Below are positions 14,021 to 20,738 of a DNA stretch of 20,738 bases, piece after piece. Numbering within the stretch: the stretch's first letter is position 1; each line of letters opens with the position of its first letter. The notes beneath the pieces were generated by a model. The model did no database searches. It was not told where the DNA came from and saw only the letters and a program-made list of their open reading frames with translations. The DNA is from Thermoplasmatales archaeon (GTDB taxonomy: Archaea; Thermoplasmatota; Thermoplasmata; Methanomassiliicoccales; Methanomethylophilaceae). Made by a program: the position numbers and the translations under genes. The stretch covers positions 1 through 20,738 of the forward strand of contig JAAYKC010000081.1 in NCBI GenBank assembly GCA_012522645.1. The letters are read 5' to 3'.

Positions 14021-15162
14021 CAGATCACCGCCCGTACGACCGCAGGGGCCAATCTGAGTGCCAATGCAGGGCGTTTGAGCATTTTCAAGACCACTTTGCT
14101 GGGTGCATCGAGATCGATATCATTCAATATGCTGCGCATCTCCGGCGTGTCCGCCGCTCTGAACATCCTGTCAAGGTCCTCATCAGACATCTTACGGTAG
14201 GTCTTCACCATGGTACAACCTCTCTTTAACTCCCGGCCTATCTCTCTTTTCCAGCCCTTCTCATACGCAGAGAGCTTCTTCGATGAGAAGTCTCCCTCGT
14301 CTACAGCCCTGAAGGCTGCGGATGCAAGGTACGGTGCTGCTTTGAGCATCGGATATATACCGCCCCCGGACACGGGCTTGATCTGCCCTGCCGCATCCCC
14401 TATCAGCATCATCCTGTCACCGAAAGTGCGTTCCACTCCCCCTATGGGGATCTTCCCGGAGACCTTGGATATTATCTCCTTCCCATCCAGACCGGCCTTC
14501 ACGAGCAGTCTGTTGAGATGATCGGACGGGGGGCCTGCGGACCATCTTGTGCAGAGACCGACTCTCGTATGGTCTCCGAAGGGGATCTCCCATGAGAAGG
14601 ACCCCGGAGCGACCGAGCCCACCCTGAGCTCCATGATCTCCTGATCCTCCATCCTGTGCTTTATGTCCACCTGGATCCCCCTTACGAACCGCGGTGCAGG
14701 GCATCCTGCGTCCCTGAGCACCGATGACGTGTGCCCGTCCGCCCCTATCAGAAGATCTGCGGCCAATCTCCCCCGGGAAGAGGAGACTGACACTTTATCA
14801 GGGAAGAATTCTGCTCCTGTGTATCTCTCCGAGTACCTGTACACGGCGCCGGCATCCCTGGCGGCTTCGGCCATTCTCGTATCGAAATCATATCTGTCGA
14901 CCAGAACGCCTTTCGGTCTGTCCGAGCGAACGGACATCGTGCCCCCTCCCGGGAAATGCACCTTCGCCCCGTAGACTGTGTTGAGGATGTCCGGCCTGAT
15001 GCCCGACATACGGACCGATTCCTCGGTTATCAGCCCTGTGCACTGCACGGGCCTCCCGGATGTCTCGCGGGACTCGAGGACGGTCACATCGAATCTCCCG
15101 GCCAATAATCTGGCCGCCATGCTGCCGGCGGGGCCTCCTCCGATAACCGCTGCGGAGGCCAT
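14020..15162 (-). CDS. Geranylgeranyl reductase family FAD-dependent oxidoreductase
   Basis: The 380-residue flavoprotein starts with the dinucleotide-binding motif VIGGGPAGSMAARLLA. It then shows the family's CTGLITEESVRMSGI segment (about 42-56), DLLIGADGHTSSVLR and the FAD-contact motif LIGDAAGQIKPVSGGGIYPML (about 257-277). These are the marks of geranylgeranyl / digeranylgeranylglycerophospholipid reductases, which saturate archaeal isoprenoid lipid chains at the membrane. Related members reduce other polyprenyl groups, so the exact substrate is open. It lies 8 bp after the transaldolase stop... in transcription order talC, this gene, taw2, with one-base coupling to taw2. Confidence 0.83.
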   Translation of the reverse strand: MASAAVIGGGPAGSMAARLLAGRFDVTVLESRETSGRPVQCTGLITEESVRMSGIRPDILNTVYGAKVHFPGGGTMSVRSDRPKGVLVDRYDFDTRMAEAARDAGAVYRYSERYTGAEFFPDKVSVSSSRGRLAADLLIGADGHTSSVLRDAGCPAPRFVRGIQVDIKHRMEDQEIMELRVGSVAPGSFSWEIPFGDHTRVGLCTRWSAGPPSDHLNRLLVKAGLDGKEIISKVSGKIPIGGVERTFGDRMMLIGDAAGQIKPVSGGGIYPMLKAAPYLASAAFRAVDEGDFSSKKLSAYEKGWKREIGRELKRGCTMVKTYRKMSDEDLDRMFRAADTPEMRSILNDIDLDAPSKVVLKMLKRPALALRLAPAVVRAVI

Positions 15163-15169
15163 ATGCTCC

Positions 15170-15814
15170 TCACTTCTTGGACTTATTGTAGTCCTCGATG
15201 AATTTGGCTATGCCTTCATCGGTTTTGGGATGAGATACCATCTTGGTGAGGATGTCATAGGGGATCGTGGCTATGTCACAACCTATGGCCGCTGCCGCAT
15301 AGACGTGCATCGGATGCCTTATGCTGGCTGCGATCACTTCCGTATCGAAATCATAATTCTCGAACACATCCATGATCTGCACCAGAAGATCGGTGCCGTC
15401 CTGCCCTATATCATCCAGACGTCCCACGAACGGAGACACGAATGCAGCGCCGGCCTTTGCTGCCAACAGCGCCTGCTGGGATGAGAAGATCAGAGTCATG
15501 TTGACCTTTATGCCTTCTTCCGAGAGCCTCTTAGTGGCTTTAAGGGACTCTATGCACATGGGAAGCTTCACATTGATATTCTCGTGGATGGCGGCGAGCT
15601 CCCTGCCCTCCTTCACCATATCATCTGCCTTCATGGACATCGCCTCGGCAGATATGGGGCCGTCAACTATCTCTGATATCTGCTTCACGCAGGCCCTGAG
15701 GTCCAGACCCTCCTTCGCGATGAGACTTGGATTGGTCGTTACCCCGTCCAGTATCCCCCAGCTGTTGATTTCTTTTATACGGTCAATGTTAGCGGTGTCT
15801 ATGAAGATCTTCAT
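15170..15814 (-). CDS. tal: Transaldolase, small TalC/Fsa type
   Basis: Transaldolase moves a dihydroxyacetone unit between sugar phosphates in the non-oxidative pentose phosphate pathway. The 214-residue protein is the short single-barrel class: MKIFIDTANIDRIKEI start, DGVTTNPSLIAKEG (23-36), Schiff-base lysine K83 in INVKLPM, and NMTLIFSSQQALLAAKAGAAFVSPFVGRLDDIG. The start ATG 15814 lies 5 bp after the transketolase C-subunit stop, and all pentose-pathway enzymes here are consecutive. An Fsa-type fructose-6-phosphate aldolase activity is possible, but the transketolase neighbours favour transaldolase. Confidence 0.93.
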   Translation of the reverse strand: MKIFIDTANIDRIKEINSWGILDGVTTNPSLIAKEGLDLRACVKQISEIVDGPISAEAMSMKADDMVKEGRELAAIHENINVKLPMCIESLKATKRLSEEGIKVNMTLIFSSQQALLAAKAGAAFVSPFVGRLDDIGQDGTDLLVQIMDVFENYDFDTEVIAASIRHPMHVYAAAAIGCDIATIPYDILTKMVSHPKTDEGIAKFIEDYNKSKK

Positions 15815-15819
15815 CTATC

Positions 15820-16755
15820 TCATCTCTTTTTCGCAATGGTCTTCCTGGCGGCTGATGCGACGTCCCCGGCAGTCAGCCCGTATTTTCTGAAAAGCTCATT
15901 CGGGGTCCCGGATTCGCCGAATGTGTCCCTGGTCCCCACTCTTGTCATCGGTACAAATCCCTCTTCGGAGATATATTCTGCGACTGCGGATCCCAGGCCC
16001 CCTATTATGCTGTGCTCCTCGGCGGTGACCACACAGCCTGTCCTGCCGACAGACTTCCCCAACGCTGCGGTGTCCAACGGTTTGATCGTTGACATGTTGA
16101 TGACCTCTGCGGATATGCCGTCCTTCCTCAGGGCCTCCGCCGCTTCCAGGCATGCATGCACCATCTGTCCCGTACCTATCAGCGAAACGTCACTTCCGTC
16201 GACAAGGACGTTCGCCTTCCCGATTGTGAATCCCGTATCCTCAGGCATTACCGTCGGAACATCGGAACGGCCCATCCTCATATAGAACGGACCCTCCCTC
16301 TCTGCGATCGCCAACGTAGCATCGTACGTCTCATAGGCATCAGCAGGGGATATGACGGTCATATTCGGCAGCGCACGCATGATAGCCATGTCCTCCAGCG
16401 CCTGATGGGATGTTCCGTCCGCACCGACACTTATGCCGCAGTGAGTGGAAACTATCTTGACGTTCAATTTAGGATATGCCACAGCGAGCCTTATCTGCTC
16501 CCAGCAGCGGCCGGTGGCGAACACGGCGAAGGTGGAAGCGAACACAGTCTTCCCTGATGCGGCAAGACCTGAGGCTATGCCTATCATGTTCTGCTCGGCT
16601 ATTCCTACCTCGATGAACCTGTCCGGTGCCGCCTTGAGGAAATCTAATGTTTTGGTGGATGATGCAAGATCTGCATCCAGCACTACGATGTCCTCTCGGG
16701 TCTTCCCCAGGAATTCAAGTGCCTTGCCATAATAATTACGCTGTGCCAGCTTCAT
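15820..16755 (-). CDS. tktB: Transketolase, C-terminal subunit
   Basis: This is the C-terminal half of a split transketolase (311 aa), holding the pyrimidine-binding and C-terminal domains. Visible are VLDADLASSTKT near the start, the catalytic-Glu segment FIEVGIAEQNMIGIASGLAASG (E in GIAEQN, which activates thiamine diphosphate), VSTHCGISVGADGTSHQALEDMAIMRALP and a C-domain with GCVVTAEEHSIIGGLGSAV. The ATG overlaps the stop of the N-subunit gene by 4 bp, so the two halves are made together in equal amounts. Splitting the enzyme into two genes is usual in archaea. Confidence 0.94.
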   Translation of the reverse strand: MKLAQRNYYGKALEFLGKTREDIVVLDADLASSTKTLDFLKAAPDRFIEVGIAEQNMIGIASGLAASGKTVFASTFAVFATGRCWEQIRLAVAYPKLNVKIVSTHCGISVGADGTSHQALEDMAIMRALPNMTVISPADAYETYDATLAIAEREGPFYMRMGRSDVPTVMPEDTGFTIGKANVLVDGSDVSLIGTGQMVHACLEAAEALRKDGISAEVINMSTIKPLDTAALGKSVGRTGCVVTAEEHSIIGGLGSAVAEYISEEGFVPMTRVGTRDTFGESGTPNELFRKYGLTAGDVASAARKTIAKKR

Positions 16756-17579
16756 TTCTCAATGGCCTCCATGATTTCCCGTACGGCACATTCATTCTGC
16801 TCGCAATCGCAACTCTTGCCGTGGAATTCAACTTTATCTTCCATGAAGGACACGCCTTTGCCCTTTACCGTGTCGAGTATCACACAAGAGGGCCTGTCGG
16901 CCTTGTCGGCCTTGTCACAGGCATCAATTATGGCATCTATGTTGTGACCGTCCGCTTCCATGACATTCCATCCGAACGCCCTCCATTTATCCGCCAGAGG
17001 CTCTATGTTCATGACATTGTCTGTGCATCCGGAGATCTGGAGGCGGTTCCTGTCCACGAATACCGTGAGCCTCCTGAGACAATAATGGGATGCGAACATC
17101 GCCGCCTCCCAGTTCTGACCGCTCTGAAGCTCACCGTCGCCCAAAAGGCAGAATGTTCTGTAATCCTTACCGTCCATCTTACCTGCCAGCGCTATGCCGC
17201 AGGCCATGCTGAGTCCCTGTCCCAGAGATCCGGTGGACATCTCTATCCCCGGGATCTTATCCTTCACGGGATGACCCTGCAGCCTGGACCCCATCTTCCT
17301 TAGGGTCTTGAGCTCCTCAACGGGCATATAACCTGCCTCGGCCAACGCGGAGTACAGGATGGGCGCTGCATGTCCCTTGGAAAGTATGAAACGGTCCCTG
17401 TCCGCCCATTTGGGTCTCTTTGGGTCATGCTTCATCACCCTGAAATACAGGACGGCCATAAGATCCGCCGCTGACAGGGATCCCCCCGGATGGCCTGAAC
17501 CGGCCTCCGTGGTCATCTCGACCACATGGAGCCTTAATACGTTAGCCATCCTGGCAATCTCTTCCGTAGTCTTTACCAT
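16752..17579 (-). CDS. tktA: Transketolase, N-terminal subunit
   Basis: The 275-residue subunit binds the diphosphate of thiamine diphosphate. Motifs are TEAGSGHPGGSLSAADLMAVLYF (25-47), DRFILSKGHAAPILYSALAE (62-81), GSLGQGLSMACGIALAGK and the ThDP/Mg motif LLGDGELQSGQNWEAAMFA continuing to FVDRN. A short in-frame repeat KADKADRP near the C-terminus reflects a tandem GTCGGCCTT. ATG 17579 lies 17 bp after the PCNA stop. With the C-subunit and transaldolase it forms a pentose phosphate block inside an operon headed by tfs and pcn. Confidence 0.94.
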   Translation of the reverse strand: MVKTTEEIARMANVLRLHVVEMTTEAGSGHPGGSLSAADLMAVLYFRVMKHDPKRPKWADRDRFILSKGHAAPILYSALAEAGYMPVEELKTLRKMGSRLQGHPVKDKIPGIEMSTGSLGQGLSMACGIALAGKMDGKDYRTFCLLGDGELQSGQNWEAAMFASHYCLRRLTVFVDRNRLQISGCTDNVMNIEPLADKWRAFGWNVMEADGHNIDAIIDACDKADKADRPSCVILDTVKGKGVSFMEDKVEFHGKSCDCEQNECAVREIMEAIEK

Positions 17580-17596
17580 CAGGTGGACCTTCCTAA

Positions 17597-18334
17597 TCAG
17601 TCATTCTCTATCCTGGGGGCCAGCAGGTACCGGACGTTCCCGTTGCCGTCGGCCATATCAAAATTTATCTTGACGGGGAAATCCGTATCAAGACTGATAG
17701 TGACTGACAGATCAGAGGGGACTGCTTTCACCAGGTTCGAGAAGTAATCCAGAGGGAATATGCTGCGAACCTCGGATTTGACTTCCAATTCCGAGAGCAC
17801 GGATTTGTCCAGGACAAGATCCACGGAGTCGGTGTCACCTTCGCATGAGAGACTGAAACCGGCCTCATTGGCCGTGAGTGCGATGTGATCCGATATGGAC
17901 TCCGAGGCCTTTATTCCCCTCTGCAACTCAGAGACTGGCACTGTGACGCTTGCGGACAAGTCCAGCTGCGGGACCTTGGTCTCGCCCATGCTTGAGGTGT
18001 CCACCAGATTCATGCGTCTTGTGATATTGCCTACTTTGAAGATCAATTTGCCGCGGTCCTCATCCAACTCTATGGATATCACATCACTGGCACCTGCCAG
18101 CTTCAGAACGTCCTTTATCTTATCCAGATCGACGCCTATCTCGGTATTGTCCGCGGAGAACGATTCGAACGCTCCGGACTTTATCTGCATCTCAATCATG
18201 GCCACATGAGCGGGGTCGACTGCTTTCAGTTCCATGCCGTTCTGATCCACGGTGAACTTGACCTCGTCTATCAGTGTGGAAATGATATTTACAACGCTTT
18301 TCAGCGTATCGGATCTTATCTCTGCCTTGAACAT
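17597..18334 (-). CDS. pcn: DNA polymerase sliding clamp PCNA
   Basis: PCNA forms a trimeric ring that tethers polymerases, FEN1 and ligase to DNA. The 245-residue protein has the usual two-domain layout: MFKAEIRSDTLKSVVNIIS start, VDQNGMELKAVDPAHVAMIEMQI (30-52, loop with the conserved DP), the interdomain connector region around FKVGNITRRMNLVD to VPQLDLSASVTV, and the C-terminal VRYLLAPRIEND that closes the partner-binding pocket. It is preceded by tfs with a 28-bp gap and followed by the transketolase genes, so a replication gene and carbon metabolism share one message. Confidence 0.96.
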   Translation of the reverse strand: MFKAEIRSDTLKSVVNIISTLIDEVKFTVDQNGMELKAVDPAHVAMIEMQIKSGAFESFSADNTEIGVDLDKIKDVLKLAGASDVISIELDEDRGKLIFKVGNITRRMNLVDTSSMGETKVPQLDLSASVTVPVSELQRGIKASESISDHIALTANEAGFSLSCEGDTDSVDLVLDKSVLSELEVKSEVRSIFPLDYFSNLVKAVPSDLSVTISLDTDFPVKINFDMADGNGNVRYLLAPRIEND

Positions 18335-18362
18335 GCTTCTGTCTCCTGACCGGCATTACCGA

Positions 18363-18659
18363 TCAGTATTCCCTCCAGGTGTGGTTACATCTGCAACAGC
18401 GGTATATTCTAGTTTCCGGTTCATCTGCGGAACGGGTCTGCCTCAGAGAGAAATAAGCTTCGGTATTGGAGCATTCAGGACAGATTATGTGTGTTTTGGG
18501 AAGAGTCGCCACATTCTCAGTGACAACGGTTGTCTCCTTCGCTTTCATCCCCGTTGAGAAGATCTCGCTGGGCCCCAATTCAGTCTGGTTCTCGCATACC
18601 GTGCAAACATACTTCCCGTTCTTGGGAACCATCAACGCGCCACATGATGAGCAAAACAA
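18363..18659 (-). CDS. tfs: Transcription factor S (TFS), RNA polymerase cleavage factor
   Basis: TFS is the archaeal TFIIS-like factor that stimulates RNA cleavage by backtracked RNA polymerase. Two zinc ribbons are visible: C3/C6/C19/C22 (FCSSCG...CTVC) and C60/C63/C88/C91 (CPEC...CCRC). The catalytic loop QTRSADEPETRIYR (74-87) carries the acidic pair D79-E80, and the end HTWREY is typical. I place the start at TTG 18659, giving 98 residues. It has a GAGG ribosome site nine bases upstream and matches the family N-terminus. The ATG at 18683 would lie before the start site predicted from the TATA box at 18694-18701. It heads the long operon into pcn and the pentose genes. Confidence 0.92.
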   Translation of the reverse strand: MFCSSCGALMVPKNGKYVCTVCENQTELGPSEIFSTGMKAKETTVVTENVATLPKTHIICPECSNTEAYFSLRQTRSADEPETRIYRCCRCNHTWREY

Positions 18660-18693
18660 GTTTTTCAGCCTCTGAACCCCCATAGGGTGACTC

Positions 18694-18701
18694 TATAAAA
18701 T
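18694..18701 (-). promoter_or_regulatory. TATA box of the tfs-pcn-tkt-tal-GGR-taw2 operon
   Basis: ATTTTATA on the minus strand predicts a start site near 18671, downstream of the ATG at 18683 and about 12 bases before the TTG at 18659. It supports the TTG start of tfs. No other good TATA box was seen within the operon's short gaps. Confidence 0.5.
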
Positions 18702-18735
18702 AATGTTGCACGTATGCGTTCTCAGTACAGGAGGC

Positions 18736-19608
18736 TCAGATGTATTCGAAGTCATTGCCTGAAGAGGGCTTGTCCCGATCCTCCTGCGCCGTGCTGCGGG
18801 CCACCAATTCCGCGAATGGATTATCCGCGTTCTCGTGGGCATCATTAACGGGCACGGAAGCTGTGGATGTGGTCACTGCCTTCATCTCCGCGGTCGTGGT
18901 GACCGTGCTCTGTTTGGGCTTCGGCTCAGCGGCTCTCGCTGCAGGTTCCGAGGGAGGCATCGCATTGACGCGTACTGCCGAGCAGTCGTCGAAGGATTCG
19001 AATCCCGTCCTCTTCCCCTCAGCATAAAGGTCCAGGGAACGTATATGGCGGATCTGGCTGGCTGAACCCGCAACAGCTATCATCTTGACTTCCCTGCGCA
19101 CCTGATTGGCTATGAAACCGCCTATCATCCCGAATACGACCAACATGAACAGCGGCTCCAGCTCCACGGTGGCGGTACTGCTCGCACCCGTGAAAAGCGA
19201 TGCTATGTACCGAACGGCGGGTTCGAAGGCCGATCCCTCTGCAAGATTCGTGAGATAAGCGGAGATGCTCTGCCCGGAGAACATGCCCAGGGACATCAAT
19301 ATCCAGTATGCCGCTATTGTCAGCGCTACGGCGAATGAGGATATGAAACCGCGTACGGCGGTGCCTGACTTCCTGCCGCCGACATATCCTGCGATCATCG
19401 GGCCCATGGCCGGGATCCACCACAGCATAACTGCCAGGATCAACGTCATGAGGTACCCTACCTTCATGCTGTAGGTCTCCCTTATGCTGCAGTCCACGAG
19501 ATCTCGGACTAAACCCTTTGTTTTAGCGCCCTTGCTGGAGCGCTTATTCTTCTTTCTCGACAAGTGCATCCCCACACTGTCAGACCCATGTCCGACAAAC
19601 TCTACCAT
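18736..19608 (-). CDS. Three-helix archaeal membrane protein with disordered C-terminal tail, function unknown
   Basis: I recognise no characterised family. From ATG 19608 (290 aa) the protein has a basic N-terminal segment (RKKNKRSSKGAKTKG, 18-32). Three hydrophobic helices follow at about 51-77 (containing WIPAMGPMIAGYVGGRKSG), 87-110 and 150-168, then a soluble part (170-210) and a low-complexity Ala/Ser/Thr/Pro-rich tail (215-290). The proline-glycine pattern of helix 1 resembles small archaeal DUF-type membrane proteins. Other starts are GTG 19617 and ATG 19569; AT-rich boxes at 19621-19629 and 19671-19680 do not settle which is used. It has its own transcript, divergent from the nuclease gene and upstream of tfs. 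Confidence 0.75.
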   Translation of the reverse strand: MVEFVGHGSDSVGMHLSRKKNKRSSKGAKTKGLVRDLVDCSIRETYSMKVGYLMTLILAVMLWWIPAMGPMIAGYVGGRKSGTAVRGFISSFAVALTIAAYWILMSLGMFSGQSISAYLTNLAEGSAFEPAVRYIASLFTGASSTATVELEPLFMLVVFGMIGGFIANQVRREVKMIAVAGSASQIRHIRSLDLYAEGKRTGFESFDDCSAVRVNAMPPSEPAARAAEPKPKQSTVTTTAEMKAVTTSTASVPVNDAHENADNPFAELVARSTAQEDRDKPSSGNDFEYI

Positions 19609-19671
19609 CTGCGTCACGAATATTTAAAAGTGGTTGCTATTCGGCCGTATCGAAACAGCGCTCCTGACAAT

Positions 19672-19682
19672 CTAAATATATA
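19672..19682 (+). promoter_or_regulatory. TATA box of the aCPSF2/RNase J-like gene
   Basis: CTAAATATATA on the plus strand predicts a start site near 19705, leaving a leader of about 90 bases before ATG 19795. On the minus strand the same AT-rich patch may act for the divergent membrane-protein gene. Confidence 0.45.
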
Positions 19683-19729
19683 TGGAATCGATAAAGTGCC
19701 GTAGTTTCACAACCGTGCGATTTACCTTC

Positions 19730-19771
19730 AAGGGGCCTTCGGGCCCTTTCATAAAGTCCTTCACAAGAAGG
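19730..19771 (+). promoter_or_regulatory. Structured 5' leader: UUCG-capped hairpin plus a second small hairpin
   Basis: At 19730-19749 AAGGGGCC and GGCCCTTT pair over eight positions (one G-U) around a C(UUCG)G tetraloop, an exceptionally stable form. At 19758-19771 CCTTC and GAAGG pair around ACAA. Both lie between the predicted transcription start and the AAGGAG ribosome site at 19781-19786. The first is followed by CTTTC rather than a T-run, so it is not a standard terminator. A role in message stability or autoregulation of the encoded nuclease is inference. Confidence 0.55.
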
Positions 19772-19794
19772 CAAAGAAAAAAGGAGAAAAACAT

Positions 19795-20738
19795 ATGAAA
19801 ATGAGTTTCAGATTCCTCGGCGGCGCAGAAAGCATCGGCCGGATGGGGATGACCATAGACGGAGGAGGTAAAACACTCCTCGTAGAGTACGGGATGGCTC
19901 CCACCAAACCGCCGGAATACCCTTTACAGGCTCCCAGAACGGATCATATCTTCCTGACCCACTGCCATTTGGACCACTGCGGCATGCTGCCGTCGATATG
20001 CGGCAGGGACAGGAGCGAGCTGTTCACCACACCTCTGTCGGCCGAAGTTGGCGAGATCATAATGTACGACAGCCTGAAGATAGCCAAGGCCGAAGGGTAT
20101 CCCCAGCCTTACACTTCCGGAGACATAGAGAGGACCATGAAGGATGTTGTCCCGATAACCTTCGGGGACACCATCGATCTGGGCGGGACCGAGGTCGTGG
20201 TGCATTCCGCCGGCCACATACCAGGAGCAGTCATGTATGAGTTCAAAAGGGATGTCAACACCCTCTACACCGGGGATTTCAATACCACTTCAACGAGGCT
20301 GGTGAACGGAGCTGAGCCTGTGAAGTGCCAGAACCTTATAATAGAGGGCACGTACGGCGGAAGGTTCCATAACAACAGGAAGGATGTGGAGAAGGCTTTC
20401 CTGGACAAGGTCAGAGAGGTCATAGATCGGGGCGGGACCGTCCTGGTGCCCGTCTTCGCCATCGGCCGCACCCAGGAGATAATGCTCCTGCTCAAGGACC
20501 TCGGGTATGAGATGTGGGTGGACGGAATGGGCAGATCCGTGACCAAGCTGTACGTGAACTACCCCGAGTACCTGGCAAGCACGAAGAACATGAAGGCTGC
20601 CAAACGCAAATTCAACGAGATCAGGAACAGCCGCATGAGGAGCAGCGCCACCCGGGCCGCGGAGGTCATACTCACTACGGGCGGTATGATGGACGGGGGT
20701 CCCGTCCTCGGATACCTCAGCAGGATAAAGGACGACCC
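19795..20738 (+). CDS. Metallo-beta-lactamase/beta-CASP ribonuclease, aCPSF2/RNase J type (partial, C-terminus beyond window)
   Basis: The open frame starts at ATG 19795, eight bases after an AAGGAG ribosome site, and runs without a stop to the edge (about 314 residues). It begins directly with the beta-lactamase fold and has no KH domains, unlike aCPSF1/FttA. Motif 2 is T55-HCHLDH (H56, H58, D60, H61). Motif 3 is in VVHSAGHIPGAV (H142 region), motif 4 is TLYTGDFN, and the beta-CASP region follows with IEGTYGG, VLVPVFAIGRTQE and ILTTGGMMDGGP. These indicate an RNA endo/exonuclease of the aCPSF2 or archaeal RNase J group, acting in RNA processing and decay. Which of the two groups it belongs to depends on the missing end. 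Confidence 0.88.
   Translation, partial: MKMSFRFLGGAESIGRMGMTIDGGGKTLLVEYGMAPTKPPEYPLQAPRTDHIFLTHCHLDHCGMLPSICGRDRSELFTTPLSAEVGEIIMYDSLKIAKAEGYPQPYTSGDIERTMKDVVPITFGDTIDLGGTEVVVHSAGHIPGAVMYEFKRDVNTLYTGDFNTTSTRLVNGAEPVKCQNLIIEGTYGGRFHNNRKDVEKAFLDKVREVIDRGGTVLVPVFAIGRTQEIMLLLKDLGYEMWVDGMGRSVTKLYVNYPEYLASTKNMKAAKRKFNEIRNSRMRSSATRAAEVILTTGGMMDGGPVLGYLSRIKDD

Noticed and set aside
16900..16920. Tandem repeat GTCGGCCTT x2
   Set aside because: It is only two copies within the transketolase N-subunit coding frame (DKADKAD) and is explained by coding sequence.
18994..19005. Perfect palindrome GGATTCGAATCC resembling a tRNA T-arm
   Set aside because: It lies inside the membrane-protein coding frame (codons for GFESFDD) and has no tRNA context.

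Overview
The window is a gene-dense archaeal chromosome segment (20,738 bp, moderately GC-rich by eye) with 22 protein genes, two of them cut by the window edges. No tRNA, rRNA, CRISPR array, insertion sequence or phage gene was seen, and no gene-free stretch exceeds about 250 bp. Archaeal hallmarks are PCNA, TFS, aCPSF/RNase J, Taw2, KptA, a geranylgeranyl-reductase-family flavoprotein, form III RuBisCO with AMP phosphorylase and ribose-1,5-bisphosphate isomerase, and TATA boxes placed for leaderless transcripts. A likely methanogenesis marker 11 protein beside folate-type C1 enzymes (FolD, MetF/MetV, an AcsE-like methyltransferase) suggests a methanogenic lineage. Methanomassiliicoccales (Thermoplasmata) is my best guess, but this is inference from gene content and not a phylogeny.

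Left part (1-7048): a minus-strand operon folD-kptA-mmp11 runs off the left edge. Upstream lie a methylcobamide:CoM methyltransferase-like (UroD-fold) gene that has lost two of three predicted zinc ligands, and a NodB-type deacetylase. Divergent from the deacetylase is the plus-strand pair metV-metF, which converges on and overlaps the 3' end of a minus-strand acsE-like gene.

Middle part (6269-11263): a minus-strand operon e2b2-rbcL-deoA-acsE encodes the AMP-to-3-phosphoglycerate route plus the methyl-tetrahydrofolate:corrinoid methyltransferase. The amber stop of e2b2 is in the same reading frame as rbcL, with only four sense codons between them. This deserves attention if the organism decodes UAG as pyrrolysine. 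Upstream is a dsRBD-less RNase III gene with its own leaderless promoter.

Right part (11511-20738): a plus-strand unknown protein with Cys/His clusters converges on a long minus-strand operon, tfs-pcn-tktN-tktC-tal-GGR-taw2. This operon joins transcription elongation, the replication clamp, the non-oxidative pentose phosphate pathway, isoprenoid reduction and wyosine tRNA modification. A three-helix membrane protein and a divergent aCPSF2/RNase J-type nuclease with a structured leader close the window.

How it fits together: FolD and MetF/MetV would make methyl-tetrahydrofolate, and the AcsE-like enzyme would pass the methyl to a corrinoid protein not present here. DeoA, E2b2 and RuBisCO turn NMP ribose into 3-phosphoglycerate, while transaldolase and transketolase supply pentoses. 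The co-operonic AcsE and the amber junction are the most unusual features.
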